From the NCBI GenBank assembly GCA_965224235.1, contig CBDCYP010000001.1, positions 868,001 to 932,000 on the forward strand: 64,000 nt of DNA, given 5' to 3'. This stretch comes from G958295935 sp965224235 (lineage in GTDB: Bacteria; Chloroflexota; Dehalococcoidia; Lucifugimonadales; Lucifugimonadaceae). This document shows positions 33,105 through 43,200 of the stretch, piece after piece. The translations under genes and the position numbers were made by a program. Under the pieces are notes generated by a model. That model did not search any database. It saw only the letters and a list, made by a program, of their open reading frames with translations, and was not told the DNA's origin. How positions within the stretch are numbered: the first letter of the stretch is position 1; every line of letters starts with the position of its first letter.

Positions 33105-34589
33105 ATGGGTTCGCACCGGTGGATAACAAGAGTTCCCGGCAGCGCCCGTCGGCCAAAGGCGGTTGTGGCGGTGTTGCTCGCACTTGCCGCACTGCTCCTC
33201 GTCGCACAGGCCGCCTTTGCCCAGACAGCGCCTCCGCCTTTGGCGGCGGACTCTGCGGTTAGCGTCACCCCCGGCAGCGGTGTCATCTTCCCTGGCCAGA
33301 GTGTGGCGCTGAGCGCCACAGAATATGATTCCTCTGAATACAGTTGGTCCTCGGATAGCGCCTCGTTCAGCGCTGCCGATGCCAGACAGACCACGTTAAC
33401 GGTCAATGACGGGGCAAGCGGAGACATCTCCGTGAGCGTGACGGTAACGTCGGGCGCCGTGACGGCGACCGGCGCCGCCACGTTCACCGTACCGGCCGCG
33501 GGCAACCAGTTGTCCGAAGGCGACATCACGATCTCACCCGCCAGCGTGTCGCTGACCCCAGGCCAGGACGTAATTCTGGAAGCCGCAGCGCTCAGTGAGG
33601 CCGGCGGAGCATTGCCATCCCTCGCGCCGGGCGTGACATACAGTTGGTCGTCGTCCGCCGGGGGTTCGTTCACGGGGAATGCGGACGGTAAATTCACTGC
33701 TCCCAGTTCCGGCGCCGGAACGATCACCCTGACCGTGTCTCAGGCGTCTATTGGTGGGAGCCTCACTGCCACCGGCAGCGCCGAATTTGACGTAATTGTC
33801 ACACCGGTCAAACCGGAAGCGGTCATCGAAGACCCGCCCGGTCCTGCGCCCGTGATTTCAATCCCTGACGGCGCCAATGGCGCGGTGGTCTCACCAAGCG
33901 GTGGAGCATCGGTCACCTCGTCCAACGGAATCACTGTCGAGGTGCCGCGAGGCGCCATTAACGGCATCTACGCAGGCGTCTACATCCAGGAAGCTGACGT
34001 CGAACTTCCGGACGGCGTTCTCTTCACCGTCGGAAGCGCCGCCGCGAACATCGTGTTCACAGACGCCGATGGCGCCCCGATGGCCGACTTCCGCACGGAC
34101 AGGGCGGTCCGGATCTGCATGCCGGTCACGCAGGATGACATCGACACGGTCTGGGGCGGAATCGACGGGATACACATCGCGCACGCAGCCGACGACGGGT
34201 ACTTGCACTACCCGCCGGACAACGACCCGGTCAATTCGATCACCTGCGTAAACGCGTCAGGTTTCCCGAACCTCTTCTTTGTAGCGCTCAACTCCGATCC
34301 GGACCCGTCGCCGACGCCAACACCGGTTCCGGCAACACCGACGCCAACGCCGGTTCCGGCAACACCGACCCCAACGCCGGTTCCGGCAACACCGACCCCA
34401 ACGTCGGTTCCGCCAACGCCAACGCCGGCACCGACCCCAACCCCGACGCCCGCGCTCCCGATCACGGGTGACTCGACTCCCGGACCCGGGGCGCTGTTCC
34501 TCGTTGCGCTCGTAGCGGCGGCAATACTGGCATCCGGCCTGCTCGTACTACGACGCAGCGCCAACACCGGCAACAGGCCGCAAGCGTAA
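33105..34589 (+). CDS. LPxTG-type surface protein with Ig-like repeats
   Basis: The 494-residue protein has a signal peptide (RRPKAVVAVLLALAALLLVA, cleavage after AFA), beta-sandwich segments rich in Ser/Thr (residues 45-230), a ZU5-like part (NGITVEVPRGAINGIYAGVY), a Pro-Thr stalk of TPTPVPA repeats, the sorting motif LPITGD, a hydrophobic segment and a closing LRRSANTGNRPQA tail. The architecture is that of a sortase-anchored cell-wall protein. ATG 33105 has AGGAG at 7 bases; an upstream ATG (33030) would add 25 residues. No sortase is in the window. Confidence 0.85.
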   Translation: MGSHRWITRVPGSARRPKAVVAVLLALAALLLVAQAAFAQTAPPPLAADSAVSVTPGSGVIFPGQSVALSATEYDSSEYSWSSDSASFSAADARQTTLTVNDGASGDISVSVTVTSGAVTATGAATFTVPAAGNQLSEGDITISPASVSLTPGQDVILEAAALSEAGGALPSLAPGVTYSWSSSAGGSFTGNADGKFTAPSSGAGTITLTVSQASIGGSLTATGSAEFDVIVTPVKPEAVIEDPPGPAPVISIPDGANGAVVSPSGGASVTSSNGITVEVPRGAINGIYAGVYIQEADVELPDGVLFTVGSAAANIVFTDADGAPMADFRTDRAVRICMPVTQDDIDTVWGGIDGIHIAHAADDGYLHYPPDNDPVNSITCVNASGFPNLFFVALNSDPDPSPTPTPVPATPTPTPVPATPTPTPVPATPTPTSVPPTPTPAPTPTPTPALPITGDSTPGPGALFLVALVAAAILASGLLVLRRSANTGNRPQA

Positions 34590-34592
34590 AAG

Positions 34593-34743
34593 CTAGGGAA
34601 TCTCTGAACAAGTGGCCGATGCGCTTGGCAGAGCGGAGGTTCCCCCCTCCTGGCCTCCTCCCCCTGTGGGGGAGGAGGCCAGAACCCTTCGACAAGCTCA
34701 GGGCGAACGGATTGGAACACGGAGTTGTTCAGAGGTTCCCTAG
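34593..34743 (+). mobile_element. MITE-like element, copy F (151 bp, CTAG target duplication)
   Basis: It begins 3 bases after the stop codon of the surface protein and contains the same long GGCCTCCTCCCCC hairpin as copy D. CTAG borders both ends. Confidence 0.9.
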
Positions 34744-34758
34744 ATACAGAACCAGTAA

Positions 34759-34890
34759 GAGGGTGTCTAATAAGTCCCTCCGTCCTGAGCAATACCGGGC
34801 GGTCCGGGGTCAACTGTATGGGCCGGCCCGCCTCGTTGAAAGTAGATTCTTCGGCTTCGCTCAGAATGACAATTGTTTTTAGACACCCTC
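34759..34890. mobile_element. second MITE-like family, copy 2
   Basis: Near-identical to 19786-19917: GAGGGTGTCTAATAA and TTTTTAGACACCCTC ends with TTCGGCTTCGCTCAGAATGA inside. The flanks are TAA and AAA, so the duplication is not exact here. Confidence 0.75.
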
Positions 34891-34896
34891 AAAGAG

Positions 34897-34927
34897 AGGG
34901 ACCCGGCCATCCGGGTCCCTTTTTTTT
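34897..34927 (+). terminator. intrinsic terminator
   Basis: AGGGACCCGG and CCGGGTCCCT form a 10-bp stem around CCAT, followed by eight T. It faces plus-strand transcription, so it ends the surface protein transcript downstream of two inserted elements. Confidence 0.9.
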
Positions 34928-35017
34928 GGGGGGGGCCGTACACCTGGTTGCACGCATGGCGCCGCCGGCAAGAGACGCCCCCGAACTAGTTTCTCGGAGA
35001 GGCGCGGTTAAAACGGC

Positions 35018-35818
35018 TTACCCGCTCGCCCTGATGGAGAACATCTGGGGAAACGAGTCATTGTGCTTCGGGAACCTCCACCACCCGTCGCCGTCCTGCT
35101 CCATTGAGGGGTGGGCCCGGTAGCCGGTAAATGGAAACTCGTGGAGGAATTCGATCCTGAGACCTGAATCTATCAGTGCGGTGACGATTTCGCCGAGGCT
35201 GTGCGCCCACTCGTAGTTGGGACCTGTGATCAGCTCCGATCCGGCGTAGCTCGGCCCGTCACCCCCGAAGAAAAACTCGTGATGGAAGTATCCATACGCC
35301 GGCCGCATATCCCCCGACTCCGACTCTTCGAACGCGTCTGTGAACGGGTGGAATTCCACAATATAAAACACCCCGCCCGGCTTGAGATGGTTGCTGACTA
35401 CTTTGGCCCAACTGTTGATGTCAGGCAGCCAGCACAAGACGCCGTACGAGGTGAACACGATGTCGAACTGCTCGTCGAGAACGCCCGGTAGATCATAGAT
35501 ATTCGAGCAGATGAACCGCGCATTCAGCCCCAGATCGTCGTTTAGTGACCGGGCCAGATCGATTGCGGCATCGGAGAAGTCAACGCCAGTCGGCTTGGCG
35601 CCCAGACGGAACCAGGACATGGTGTCCATGCCGAAGTGGCACTGGAGATGGAGAAGTGTCTTGCCGGACACATCACCGACCTCACGTCGTTCGAGGTCCC
35701 TCAGCGTTATCCGGCCCCCCTTGAATCCCTCCACGTTGTAGAAGTCGGACGCCGCATGGACCGGAGTGCGCTCGTTCCAGTTCTTACGATTGATTTTGAG
35801 TCGTCTATCCGCCGTCAT
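35018..35818 (-). CDS. class I SAM-dependent methyltransferase
   Basis: A 266-residue enzyme with the SAM fold: motif I GKTLLHLQCHFGMDTMSWFR, a following GVDFSDAAIDLARSL block and the FDIVFTSYGVLCWLPDINSW motif IV region. The start at 35818 has GGAGG 6 bases upstream. Close relatives are annotated as generic methyltransferases acting on small molecules; the substrate cannot be predicted. It stands alone. Confidence 0.85.
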   Translation of the reverse strand: MTADRRLKINRKNWNERTPVHAASDFYNVEGFKGGRITLRDLERREVGDVSGKTLLHLQCHFGMDTMSWFRLGAKPTGVDFSDAAIDLARSLNDDLGLNARFICSNIYDLPGVLDEQFDIVFTSYGVLCWLPDINSWAKVVSNHLKPGGVFYIVEFHPFTDAFEESESGDMRPAYGYFHHEFFFGGDGPSYAGSELITGPNYEWAHSLGEIVTALIDSGLRIEFLHEFPFTGYRAHPSMEQDGDGWWRFPKHNDSFPQMFSIRASG

Positions 35819-36129
35819 GAAACCTCCGGAGGCTGCGATCCCGCAAATATGAACGTCTTCCGCACGCAACCCTGTCTGGCTTGGGTGGGTAGATCCTGAA
35901 GCGAGGATATTGGATCAAATCTCAACCGGCTTCGACTTGACCCACGCTCCCCCAATGGTTTCCCGACCTGGGTCGGGGAGGACGGGTGATGGCCGGTGTC
36001 CGCGATGTTGTTTCACGGCGCGCGCATGTTGGGGCGCAGGCGGTCGGCCAGGCGATGGCGCCACCAAGGAGACGAACAGGAAATCGGCGCCCGACGCCGC
36101 TGTGCAGCGGCGCCAGCCGTCATTAAGTA
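35819..36129. other. intergenic, nothing recognised
   Basis: A 310-bp stretch upstream of the methyltransferase and downstream of tRNA-Asp. Open frames exist but have no family character. Confidence 0.4.
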
Positions 36130-36206
36130 TGGCGACCCCGAGCAGATTCGAACTGCCGATCTCCGCCTTGACAGGGCGGCGTGTTAGGCCGCTACACCAC
36201 GGGGCC
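36130..36206 (-). tRNA. tRNA-Asp (GTC)
   Basis: A 77-base cloverleaf read on the minus strand: acceptor GGCCCCG paired with CGGGGTC, anticodon stem CCGCC/GGCGG with loop CTGTCAA (anticodon GTC), T-arm with TTCGAAT, and encoded CCA at the 3' end. Confidence 0.95.
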
Positions 36207-36312
36207 GTGACTATCTCCGCAATTCAACTTGCGGAAACGACTACTTCCAATCTAAGGCCCGAACAGACTTCTCGTCAAATCGAACTTGGGGCCTCAGCCG
36301 CCCGATGGCAGC

Positions 36313-36990
36313 CTACCGGCTTAGCGCCAACTGCTCACGCTGCCACCCGTAGTCCACCCGGCCATCATAGAACTTCTCGGGGTGTTCGATCGCCCAGAGT
36401 TGTTTGCGGAGGTTCCAGTTGTCGGGCTCGGCGCCGGCGCCTTCCAGCCAGATCTGTTTCGCCTCCTCCAGGTCCCCCGCATGATAGCGCTCGAGACCGC
36501 GCTCGAAATAGTCGAATTCCGAGGCTAGTCCGATGTTACCCGTCGTCGGAATCTTGCCATCGGCCGCAAAGGCAAGCACATCCTCAACCGTACCCGGCTT
36601 CGCGATGTCGAATCCGCTGACGTGCCTGTACCGCAGCACTCCCGTTTCATCAATGAAAAACCCGTTCGGTATTGCCCGATATCCGAACAATCCGGCGAGG
36701 ACGTTTTGCTCATCGACCACTGTTACAAATTCGGCCCCTGCCCCATCGTGGTAGCGCCGGGGCCGTTCAGGCCCTTGCAGATCAACCGCAACCGACAGCA
36801 AGTCGGCCCCGAACGCTTTTAATTCTGCGTAGTGTTGCTGCCAGACTGGCAACTGCTCTCTGCAAGCTCACCACGATGCCCAGCAGAATAAGATCAGGCG
36901 GGTCCCGAGGTAGCCGCTGAGGCTCACCTCATCGCCGTCTAGCGACGTGAGCGCCACGTCGATTATCTTTTCGCCTATTTCCGTGACCAT
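36313..36990 (-). CDS. thioredoxin-like redoxin with in-frame UGA at the redox site: candidate selenoprotein
   Basis: Starting at ATG 36990 with a GGGAGGA site, the frame reads MVTEIGEKIIDVALTSLDGD and onward to FCWASW, then TGA (36868-36870), then ACREQLPVWQQHYAEL and 183 more residues to 36313. The UGA sits at position 41, the first position of the Cys pair in an alkyl hydroperoxide reductase/TlpA-like fold (normally WASWC-x-C-REQLP); the second Cys is Cys43. The C-terminal region ends LRKQLWAIEHPEKFYDG, a feature of a redoxin family. Total 225 residues. A SECIS-like hairpin lies 15-31 bases downstream. A plain annotation would start inside, at TTG 36852. It follows glutaredoxin by 47 bp, likely the same operon. 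Confidence 0.78.
36837..36870 (-). promoter_or_regulatory. UGA selenocysteine codon and candidate bacterial SECIS
   Basis: TGA at 36868-36870 is followed after 14 bases by GTTGCCAGTCTGGCAGC (36853-36837), a 7-bp stem (one G-U) closed by a GTC loop. From memory, the spacing and the GTTGC...GTCTG sequence are strikingly close to the E. coli fdhF SECIS. Confidence 0.6.
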
Positions 36991-37037
36991 TGGAGTTCCT
37001 CCCGGGTATCGCTCTACAAGCCCGCCCGTTGCGCTGC

Positions 37038-37286
37038 CTACGAGAAGTTGCAGCCGATGCCGTTGTACCCTACCTGAACCTCTCCGTCTGCCATCACGGT
37101 CACCGGCGTGATGCGGTCACCGCCAGTCAGCCGCTCGACCTCGGGCCAGAGCTCGGGCTGCTTGCTCAGGTCGATCTCGTGGTACTCGACGCCTTTAGCG
37201 TCAAAGTCCTCAGTTAGCAGCGTGCAGTAGCCGCATTCGGGGTGAGAGTAGACGGTTGTCGTGCCGTCACCTGGTTCTGTTTCCAT
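37038..37286 (-). CDS. glutaredoxin
   Basis: The 82-residue protein has the thioredoxin fold with active site SHPECGYC (Cys18 and Cys21), TPVTVMADG (cis-Pro) and a C-terminal QVGYNGIGC segment. It reduces disulfides or handles glutathione-like thiols. The ATG at 37286 is chosen over upstream starts because it gives the normal glutaredoxin length and begins just ahead of TTTVYSHPECGYC. It directly precedes the redoxin gene, 47 bp apart, so the pair probably forms a thiol-selenol relay. Confidence 0.88.
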   Translation of the reverse strand: METEPGDGTTTVYSHPECGYCTLLTEDFDAKGVEYHEIDLSKQPELWPEVERLTGGDRITPVTVMADGEVQVGYNGIGCNFS

Positions 37287-37409
37287 TGCTTCCGTTGCCT
37301 GCGCTGAATGTCGATTCGCGACGAGTTCGTCATCGCAGATTGTACGCCCTCGCACCCTGCGGCGAGCGAGCGCACACGGCTGACGCCCGCGAATTACGGC
37401 AGCTCGAAA

Positions 37410-39827
37410 TTAACCGTCAACGGCCGGAGATTGAGACGCCAATATACCGGGCTCTGTCGGACCGGCCAGGCTCTTATTCGAACCGGGGATACGGCCCAGC
37501 CTGAGCGAGTTGGTAACGACGCTGAGCGAGCTGATGGCCATTGCGGCGGCGGCTACGATTGGGTTGAGGAAGCCGTGCTCGCCCAAAACCGGCTGCAAAA
37601 ACCCGGGTACCGTGCCGCCAAGAAAGACCGGATATAGGATGCCCGCGGCGATCGGGATCAGCAACACGTTGTAAATAAACGCCCAAAACAGATTTTGGCG
37701 TATCGTCCGCATTGTCGCCTTGCTGAGCGAAACGGCATCGGCAACACCTCTCGGATCACTCGACGTGAGTACCACCTCGGCGGCATCCATTGCGACATCC
37801 GTCCCGCTGCCGATGGCGATGCCAACGTCCGCAGTGGCGAGCGCAGGCGCGTCGTTGATTCCGTCGCCCACCATTGCGACGACCGAACCCTCGTCCTTCA
37901 AGCTGGCGATACGGCCTGCCTTTTCGGGTGGAGTTACTTCGGCGATCACCTCGTCGATTCCGGCCTGCCGGGCTATCTCATCGGCGGTGGCCCTGTTGTC
38001 GCCGGTGAGCAACAAGGTTCGGACGCCCATGGCCCTCAGCCGCCGCACAGCTTCCGGTGATTGCGGACGGATCTCGTCTTTGACTCCGATCACTCCGGCC
38101 GCTACTCCGTCACGAGCAACAGCCAGGACGGTGCATCCGGTTGACGCCAGCGCGGCGGCCTCGTACGCAATACGCGGGTCTGGAGCTACGGCGGCGAGAT
38201 TGCCCACGATCACGTCGTGTCCGTCCACTTCGCCCTTTGCCGCTCTTCCCGGCAGCGCCTCGAATCGTTCTACGGGCAATACCGGTATGTCGCGATCCCG
38301 GGCGGCGTTTCGCACGGCGGCCCCCAGCGGGTGCTCGGACGGGCCCTCGACCGATGCGGCAAGTTGCAGAAGATCGTGTTCGGACATGTCAAACGGCCGC
38401 ACGGCAATGACCCGCGGCGTGCCCCGCGTCAGGGTTCCCGTCTTGTCGAACACCACCGTGTCGATCCGGTGCGCGATTTCGAGCGCGGCGGCGTCCTTGA
38501 TGAGGATGCCTCTGCGTGCGCCTCTTCCCATGCCTACTATCACCGCCGTCGGAGTTGCGAGGCCGAGCGCGCAGGGGCAGGCGATGACCAGCACTGCAAC
38601 GGTCATTAGCAGTGCGTTGACGAACCGCGGCTCAGGAGCGAGAAACGACCACAGGACGAGTGTCAGTACTGCGGCCGCCAGCACTGCCGGCACGAAACGG
38701 GCAGTTACTAAATCCACGACCTTTTCGACGGGAGCGCGCGATGACTGGGCCATTTGGACCATGCGAACGATCTCGCCAAGAGCTGTGTCGGCGCCGACGC
38801 GGGTAGCCTCGAACTCAAAAGCGCTGTTGCCGTTGACCGTACCGGCGTAAACCGCATCGCCAACCGTCTTGCCGACCGGCGCGCTCTCTCCAGTCAACAT
38901 CGACTCGTCGATGGCGGAGGCTCCGTTTGTGACCGTACCGTCGACCGGAATGCGCTCCCCAGGTCTCACCGAGACCATATCGCCGGGCACGACGTCCTCA
39001 ATGGCGATGTCAGCAACGCCGCCGGGACGGATCACGTGGGCTGTCCCTGGTTGGAGGCCCACAAGCGATTGGATGGCCTCGGACGTGCGCCCTTTTGCCC
39101 TGGCCTCAAGGAAACGGCCGAGAAGCACAAGCCCAATGATCGCCGCCGACACATCGAAATACGTACCGGTGGCGTGTCCGGGTATCCCGCCCGCCTCTCC
39201 GGAGAACAGCATCGACCCCTCGAAGAATGGACGAAACGCGGTAACTGCCAGGCTGTACATGAAGGCCGTGGTGGTACCGATCGCCACCAGCGTGCCCATG
39301 TTCGACGTGCCGCGCCTGGCCGCGGACCACGCCGACCGGTAAAACTGCGCGCCGGCCCAGAACTGAATCGGCGCGGCAAGCGCCAGGAAAGCAACGTTCG
39401 CGAACGTGGGTGACACGTCCTCGAATACAGGGATAGAGCGGTACTGCATGGCGGCCATCAGAACGGCAGCCGCGACAAGGCTTGCGATCGTCCGGACGCG
39501 CAAGTCACGCAGATCGCGGTCGCGGCGGGCCTCGTCTTCCGCCGTTGCGGCTGTGCCGGGCTGTTTCTCGGTCGCTGAGTACCCTGCGGCGGACACCGCC
39601 TCCTCAAGATCGGCTACCGTCGCCAATCCCATTCTCAAATGAACGTCGGCGGTCTCGGTAGCGAGGTTAACGTGCGCTTCCGTCACACCGTCCACGCCCC
39701 GCAGCGCATCTCCAACGTGGGCGACGCAGGAGCCGCAAGACATACCCTTAACGCGCAGCGTGACCCGCAACTGCCCTCCGCCCGCGGCAGTAGATGTCAG
39801 AGCCGAATTAGCCTTTACGAATGTCAT
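37410..39827 (-). CDS. copA: copper-translocating P-type ATPase
   Basis: An 805-residue P1B-type ATPase: one HMA domain with GMSCGSC (Cys31, Cys34), the TGES actuator (312-315), the ion-binding CPC in VIACPCALGLATP (417-419), and the phosphorylated Asp461 in DKTGTLT. The CPC motif and HMA domain assign it to Cu(I) export. It probably keeps cytoplasmic copper low and may feed the envelope redox proteins. It lies upstream of glutaredoxin on the same strand, 123 bp apart. No CsoR or CopZ gene is adjacent. Confidence 0.93.
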   Translation of the reverse strand: MTFVKANSALTSTAAGGGQLRVTLRVKGMSCGSCVAHVGDALRGVDGVTEAHVNLATETADVHLRMGLATVADLEEAVSAAGYSATEKQPGTAATAEDEARRDRDLRDLRVRTIASLVAAAVLMAAMQYRSIPVFEDVSPTFANVAFLALAAPIQFWAGAQFYRSAWSAARRGTSNMGTLVAIGTTTAFMYSLAVTAFRPFFEGSMLFSGEAGGIPGHATGTYFDVSAAIIGLVLLGRFLEARAKGRTSEAIQSLVGLQPGTAHVIRPGGVADIAIEDVVPGDMVSVRPGERIPVDGTVTNGASAIDESMLTGESAPVGKTVGDAVYAGTVNGNSAFEFEATRVGADTALGEIVRMVQMAQSSRAPVEKVVDLVTARFVPAVLAAAVLTLVLWSFLAPEPRFVNALLMTVAVLVIACPCALGLATPTAVIVGMGRGARRGILIKDAAALEIAHRIDTVVFDKTGTLTRGTPRVIAVRPFDMSEHDLLQLAASVEGPSEHPLGAAVRNAARDRDIPVLPVERFEALPGRAAKGEVDGHDVIVGNLAAVAPDPRIAYEAAALASTGCTVLAVARDGVAAGVIGVKDEIRPQSPEAVRRLRAMGVRTLLLTGDNRATADEIARQAGIDEVIAEVTPPEKAGRIASLKDEGSVVAMVGDGINDAPALATADVGIAIGSGTDVAMDAAEVVLTSSDPRGVADAVSLSKATMRTIRQNLFWAFIYNVLLIPIAAGILYPVFLGGTVPGFLQPVLGEHGFLNPIVAAAAMAISSLSVVTNSLRLGRIPGSNKSLAGPTEPGILASQSPAVDG

Positions 39828-40259
39828 AAGGCAGCAACACGTCCGGAGCTACGGCGAGTATCGGCGGCGAACGCCGTGGATACTCCGCTGTCGGCCGCGG
39901 CGCCTGTCGGCGCATTTCACCCCTGCAATAGCGGGAACGATACTCCATTTTACGCCTACAGGCTTCTACCGTCGCGTCTCCGGCTACGATCCGCCTGCGC
40001 CATCCTCCGACGCATTTTCCGGGGGAAAGATGCTCTCTAACCTTCGCGTGCCCGTTCCTGACCGTCGCCACCGTGACAAAAACGGTTGACGCCCGTCTCG
40101 CATTGCCTTAATATTGATTCTGTCGCAGTGTGTCTGGTTCTGCTGACAGAGACTTGGTTCCCATTTTCTGACCATTAACCGTTGCTGTATTTCTCCTGTG
40201 CGAGACATACAGCAACGGTTTCGCGCGTCTCAATTCCCCACACCTCCACAGGAGCGAAT
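39828..40259. other. divergent promoter region of copA and rpoB
   Basis: A 432-bp region between divergent copA and rpoB. No gene is supported. The AT-richer stretch around 40110-40150 probably carries the rpoB promoter. I saw no clear copper-responsive operator. Confidence 0.4.
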
Positions 40260-43200
40260 ATGGTAGTCGCCGATCCTCGCCTTCCCAACAGCGCGTTTGC
40301 CCCAAAGGATTTCAACTCGATCCGGAGCACGGTAAACGTACCGAATCTGGTTGACATCCAACTCAACTCGTTCGATTGGTTCAAGACCAGCGGCCTGGTG
40401 GATCTGCTCAAAGAGATTACCCCGATCGAGGACTTCAACGGCGGTCGCTTCGAACTGCACTTCCTTGACCACGAGATTCGCGATCCCAAGTACTCGGAGC
40501 GCGAATGCCGCAAACGGGAGATCACTTTTTCCGCCCCGTTATACGTCACCGTCCAGTTGGTGATCAAATCCACCGGCGAGGTCAAGGAACAGACCCTGTT
40601 CTTTGGCGACGTTCCGATGATGACACCCAACGGGACCTTCGTCATCAACGGAGCCGAGCGGGTCGTCGTATCCCAGTTGGTACGCTCGCCCGGCGCCTAC
40701 TTCACCACCGTCATCGACCCTGCGTCCGGTCGTGCCCTGAGCATGGGCAAACTGATCCCCTACCGCGGTGCATGGGTTGAGCTTGAAACCTCAAACCGGG
40801 ACCTTCTCTCCGTCAAGGTGGACCGCAAGCGCAAGGCGCCCATCACCACGCTCCTGCGCGCGCTCGGAATGGAGAGCGACGAAGAGATCCGCTCCCTTTT
40901 CAGCGAAGTAGACACCGATCCATCGCATCAGTACATAGACGCGACGCTGGCACGCGACACCGCGGTCACTAACAAGCCCGAGGCGCTGCTGGAGTTCTAC
41001 CGGCGATTGCGGCCGGGCGAGCCGCCCAGCATCGAGAACGCCACGGCGCTTCTGGAAAACCTCTTCTTCAACGCCCGTAAGTATGACCTGGGACGCGTGG
41101 GACGTTACAAGCTGAACCGCCGGCTGGGCCTCGAAATACCGAACGAAATTCGCACACTCACGAAAGAAGACATCGTGAACATGATGCGCCGGATGATCAA
41201 GATCAACAACGGGGAAGCCAGGCCGGACGACATCGACCACCTCGGCAATCGCCGCGTCCGCGCCGTGGGCGAACTTATTCAGAACCAGATGCGCGTCGGC
41301 CTCCTGCGAATGGAGCGAGTGGTCAAGGAACGCATGACCACCCAGATGGACCCCACTACGACCACTCCCGCGGCGCTGATCAACATCCGCCCCGTCGTGG
41401 CTGCCGTGCGCGAGTTTTTCGGCGGTTCGCAACTTTCGCAGTTCATGGACCAGACCAACCCGTTGGCGGAGCTTACGCACAAGCGAAGGTTGTCAGCGCT
41501 CGGCCCCGGAGGCCTGTCACGAGAACGCGCAGGCTTTGACGTGAGGGACGTTCACCACTCCCACTATGGCCGCATCTGCCCCATCGAGACGCCTGAAGGA
41601 CCGAACATCGGCCTGCTTGGCTCCCTATCCACGTATGCGCGTATTAACGCGTTCGGATTCATCGAAACCCCGTACCGCCGCGTGCTGAACGAGATTAACT
41701 CCAATGACGCTGACGTGGTGGGGCGGACGCCCAGGGAGGACGTTATCGGCAAAGGTAGAGTGGTCGTGGCCCGGGCGGGCAAGACGATTACGCGCCGAGT
41801 AGCCGAAAAGGTCAACAAACTCAGGAAACGAAAAGTCCAGGTGCAGCCATACGTCTCGACAGACCCTCAGGACATCGTTTATCTGTCAGCCGACGATGAA
41901 GAGTTGCACATGATAGGCCAGGCGACGACGCCGATGGACGCGAAGAGCCAGATCAGCGCTTCTCTCGTGGAGGTGCGTCAGGGAGAGAAATTCTCCTACG
42001 AACCGGCCGCCTCAGTTGAATTCATGGACGTGTCTCCGATGCAGATCGCCAGCGTCTCGACCGCCCTGATCCCGTTCCTCGAACACGACGACGCCAACCG
42101 CGCCCTCATGGGCTCGAACATGCAGCGCCAGGCCGTGCCGTTGGTGCGCCCTCAAGCGCCGCTCGTGGGGACCGGCATGGAGGGGCGCGTCGCGAGAGAC
42201 AGCGGCCAGGTAGTTAACTCCACCGTCAACGGCATCGTGGTGGCCGCCACCGGTTCCAGTGTGCGCGTCATGGACAACAGAGGCGATGTCCACGAGTTCC
42301 CTTTGATCAAGTTCGTACGGTCCAACCAGGGCACCTGCATCAATCAGCACCCAATCGTGCGCAAGGGTGACGTCGTTAAAAAAGGCGACGCGCTAGCCGA
42401 CAGTTCTTCTACCGAAAACGGCCAACTGGCGCTCGGGCAGAATCTCCTGGTCGGCTTCATGAGCTGGGAAGGCTACAACTACGAGGACGCCATCATCATC
42501 AGCGAAGCGCTGGCGAAGGACGATCGATTCACCTCGATCCACATCGAAAAGCACGAGGTCGAGGCGCGAGAGACAAAGCTGGGGCCGGAAGAGGTCACGC
42601 GCGACATACCGAACGTAGGTGAGGAAAGCCTCAGCGACCTGGACGAAATGGGCATCATTCGCATCGGCGCATGGGTGGACCCGGGCGACATTCTCGTGGG
42701 CAAGATCACGCCAAAGGGCGAGACGGAACTGACCGCCGAGGAGAAGCTGCTCCGGGCGATATTCGGAGAAAAAGCCAGGGACGTGAAGGACACCTCGCTC
42801 AGGGTGCCGCACGGCCAGCACGGCAAAGTCATAGACGTGCGCGTGCTCATTAAAGAGCAGGGAGACGAACTGCCGCCCGGCGTCATCACCATGGTGCGCG
42901 TATGGGTGGCGCAGACCCGCAAGATCACCGAGGGCGACAAGATGGCAGGCCGCCACGGCAACAAGGGCGTCATCGCCAAGATACTGCCCCAGGAAGATCT
43001 GCCGTTCCTGCCGGATGGCCGGCCGCTGGACATTATCCTGAACCCCATCGGCGTACCGTCCCGGATGAATCTCGGTCAGGTGCTCGAAACACACCTCGGC
43101 TGGGCCGCAGAAAGGCTCGGCTTCCACGCAAGGACGCCCGTGTTCGACGGAGCGAAAGACACGGTCATAGAAGACCAGCTCGCAAGGGCGTGGTTCGTCG

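Noticed and set aside
37720..38850. 376-codon plus-strand frame opposite copA
   Set aside because: Serine/threonine-rich shadow of the ATPase; no signal peptide or domain.
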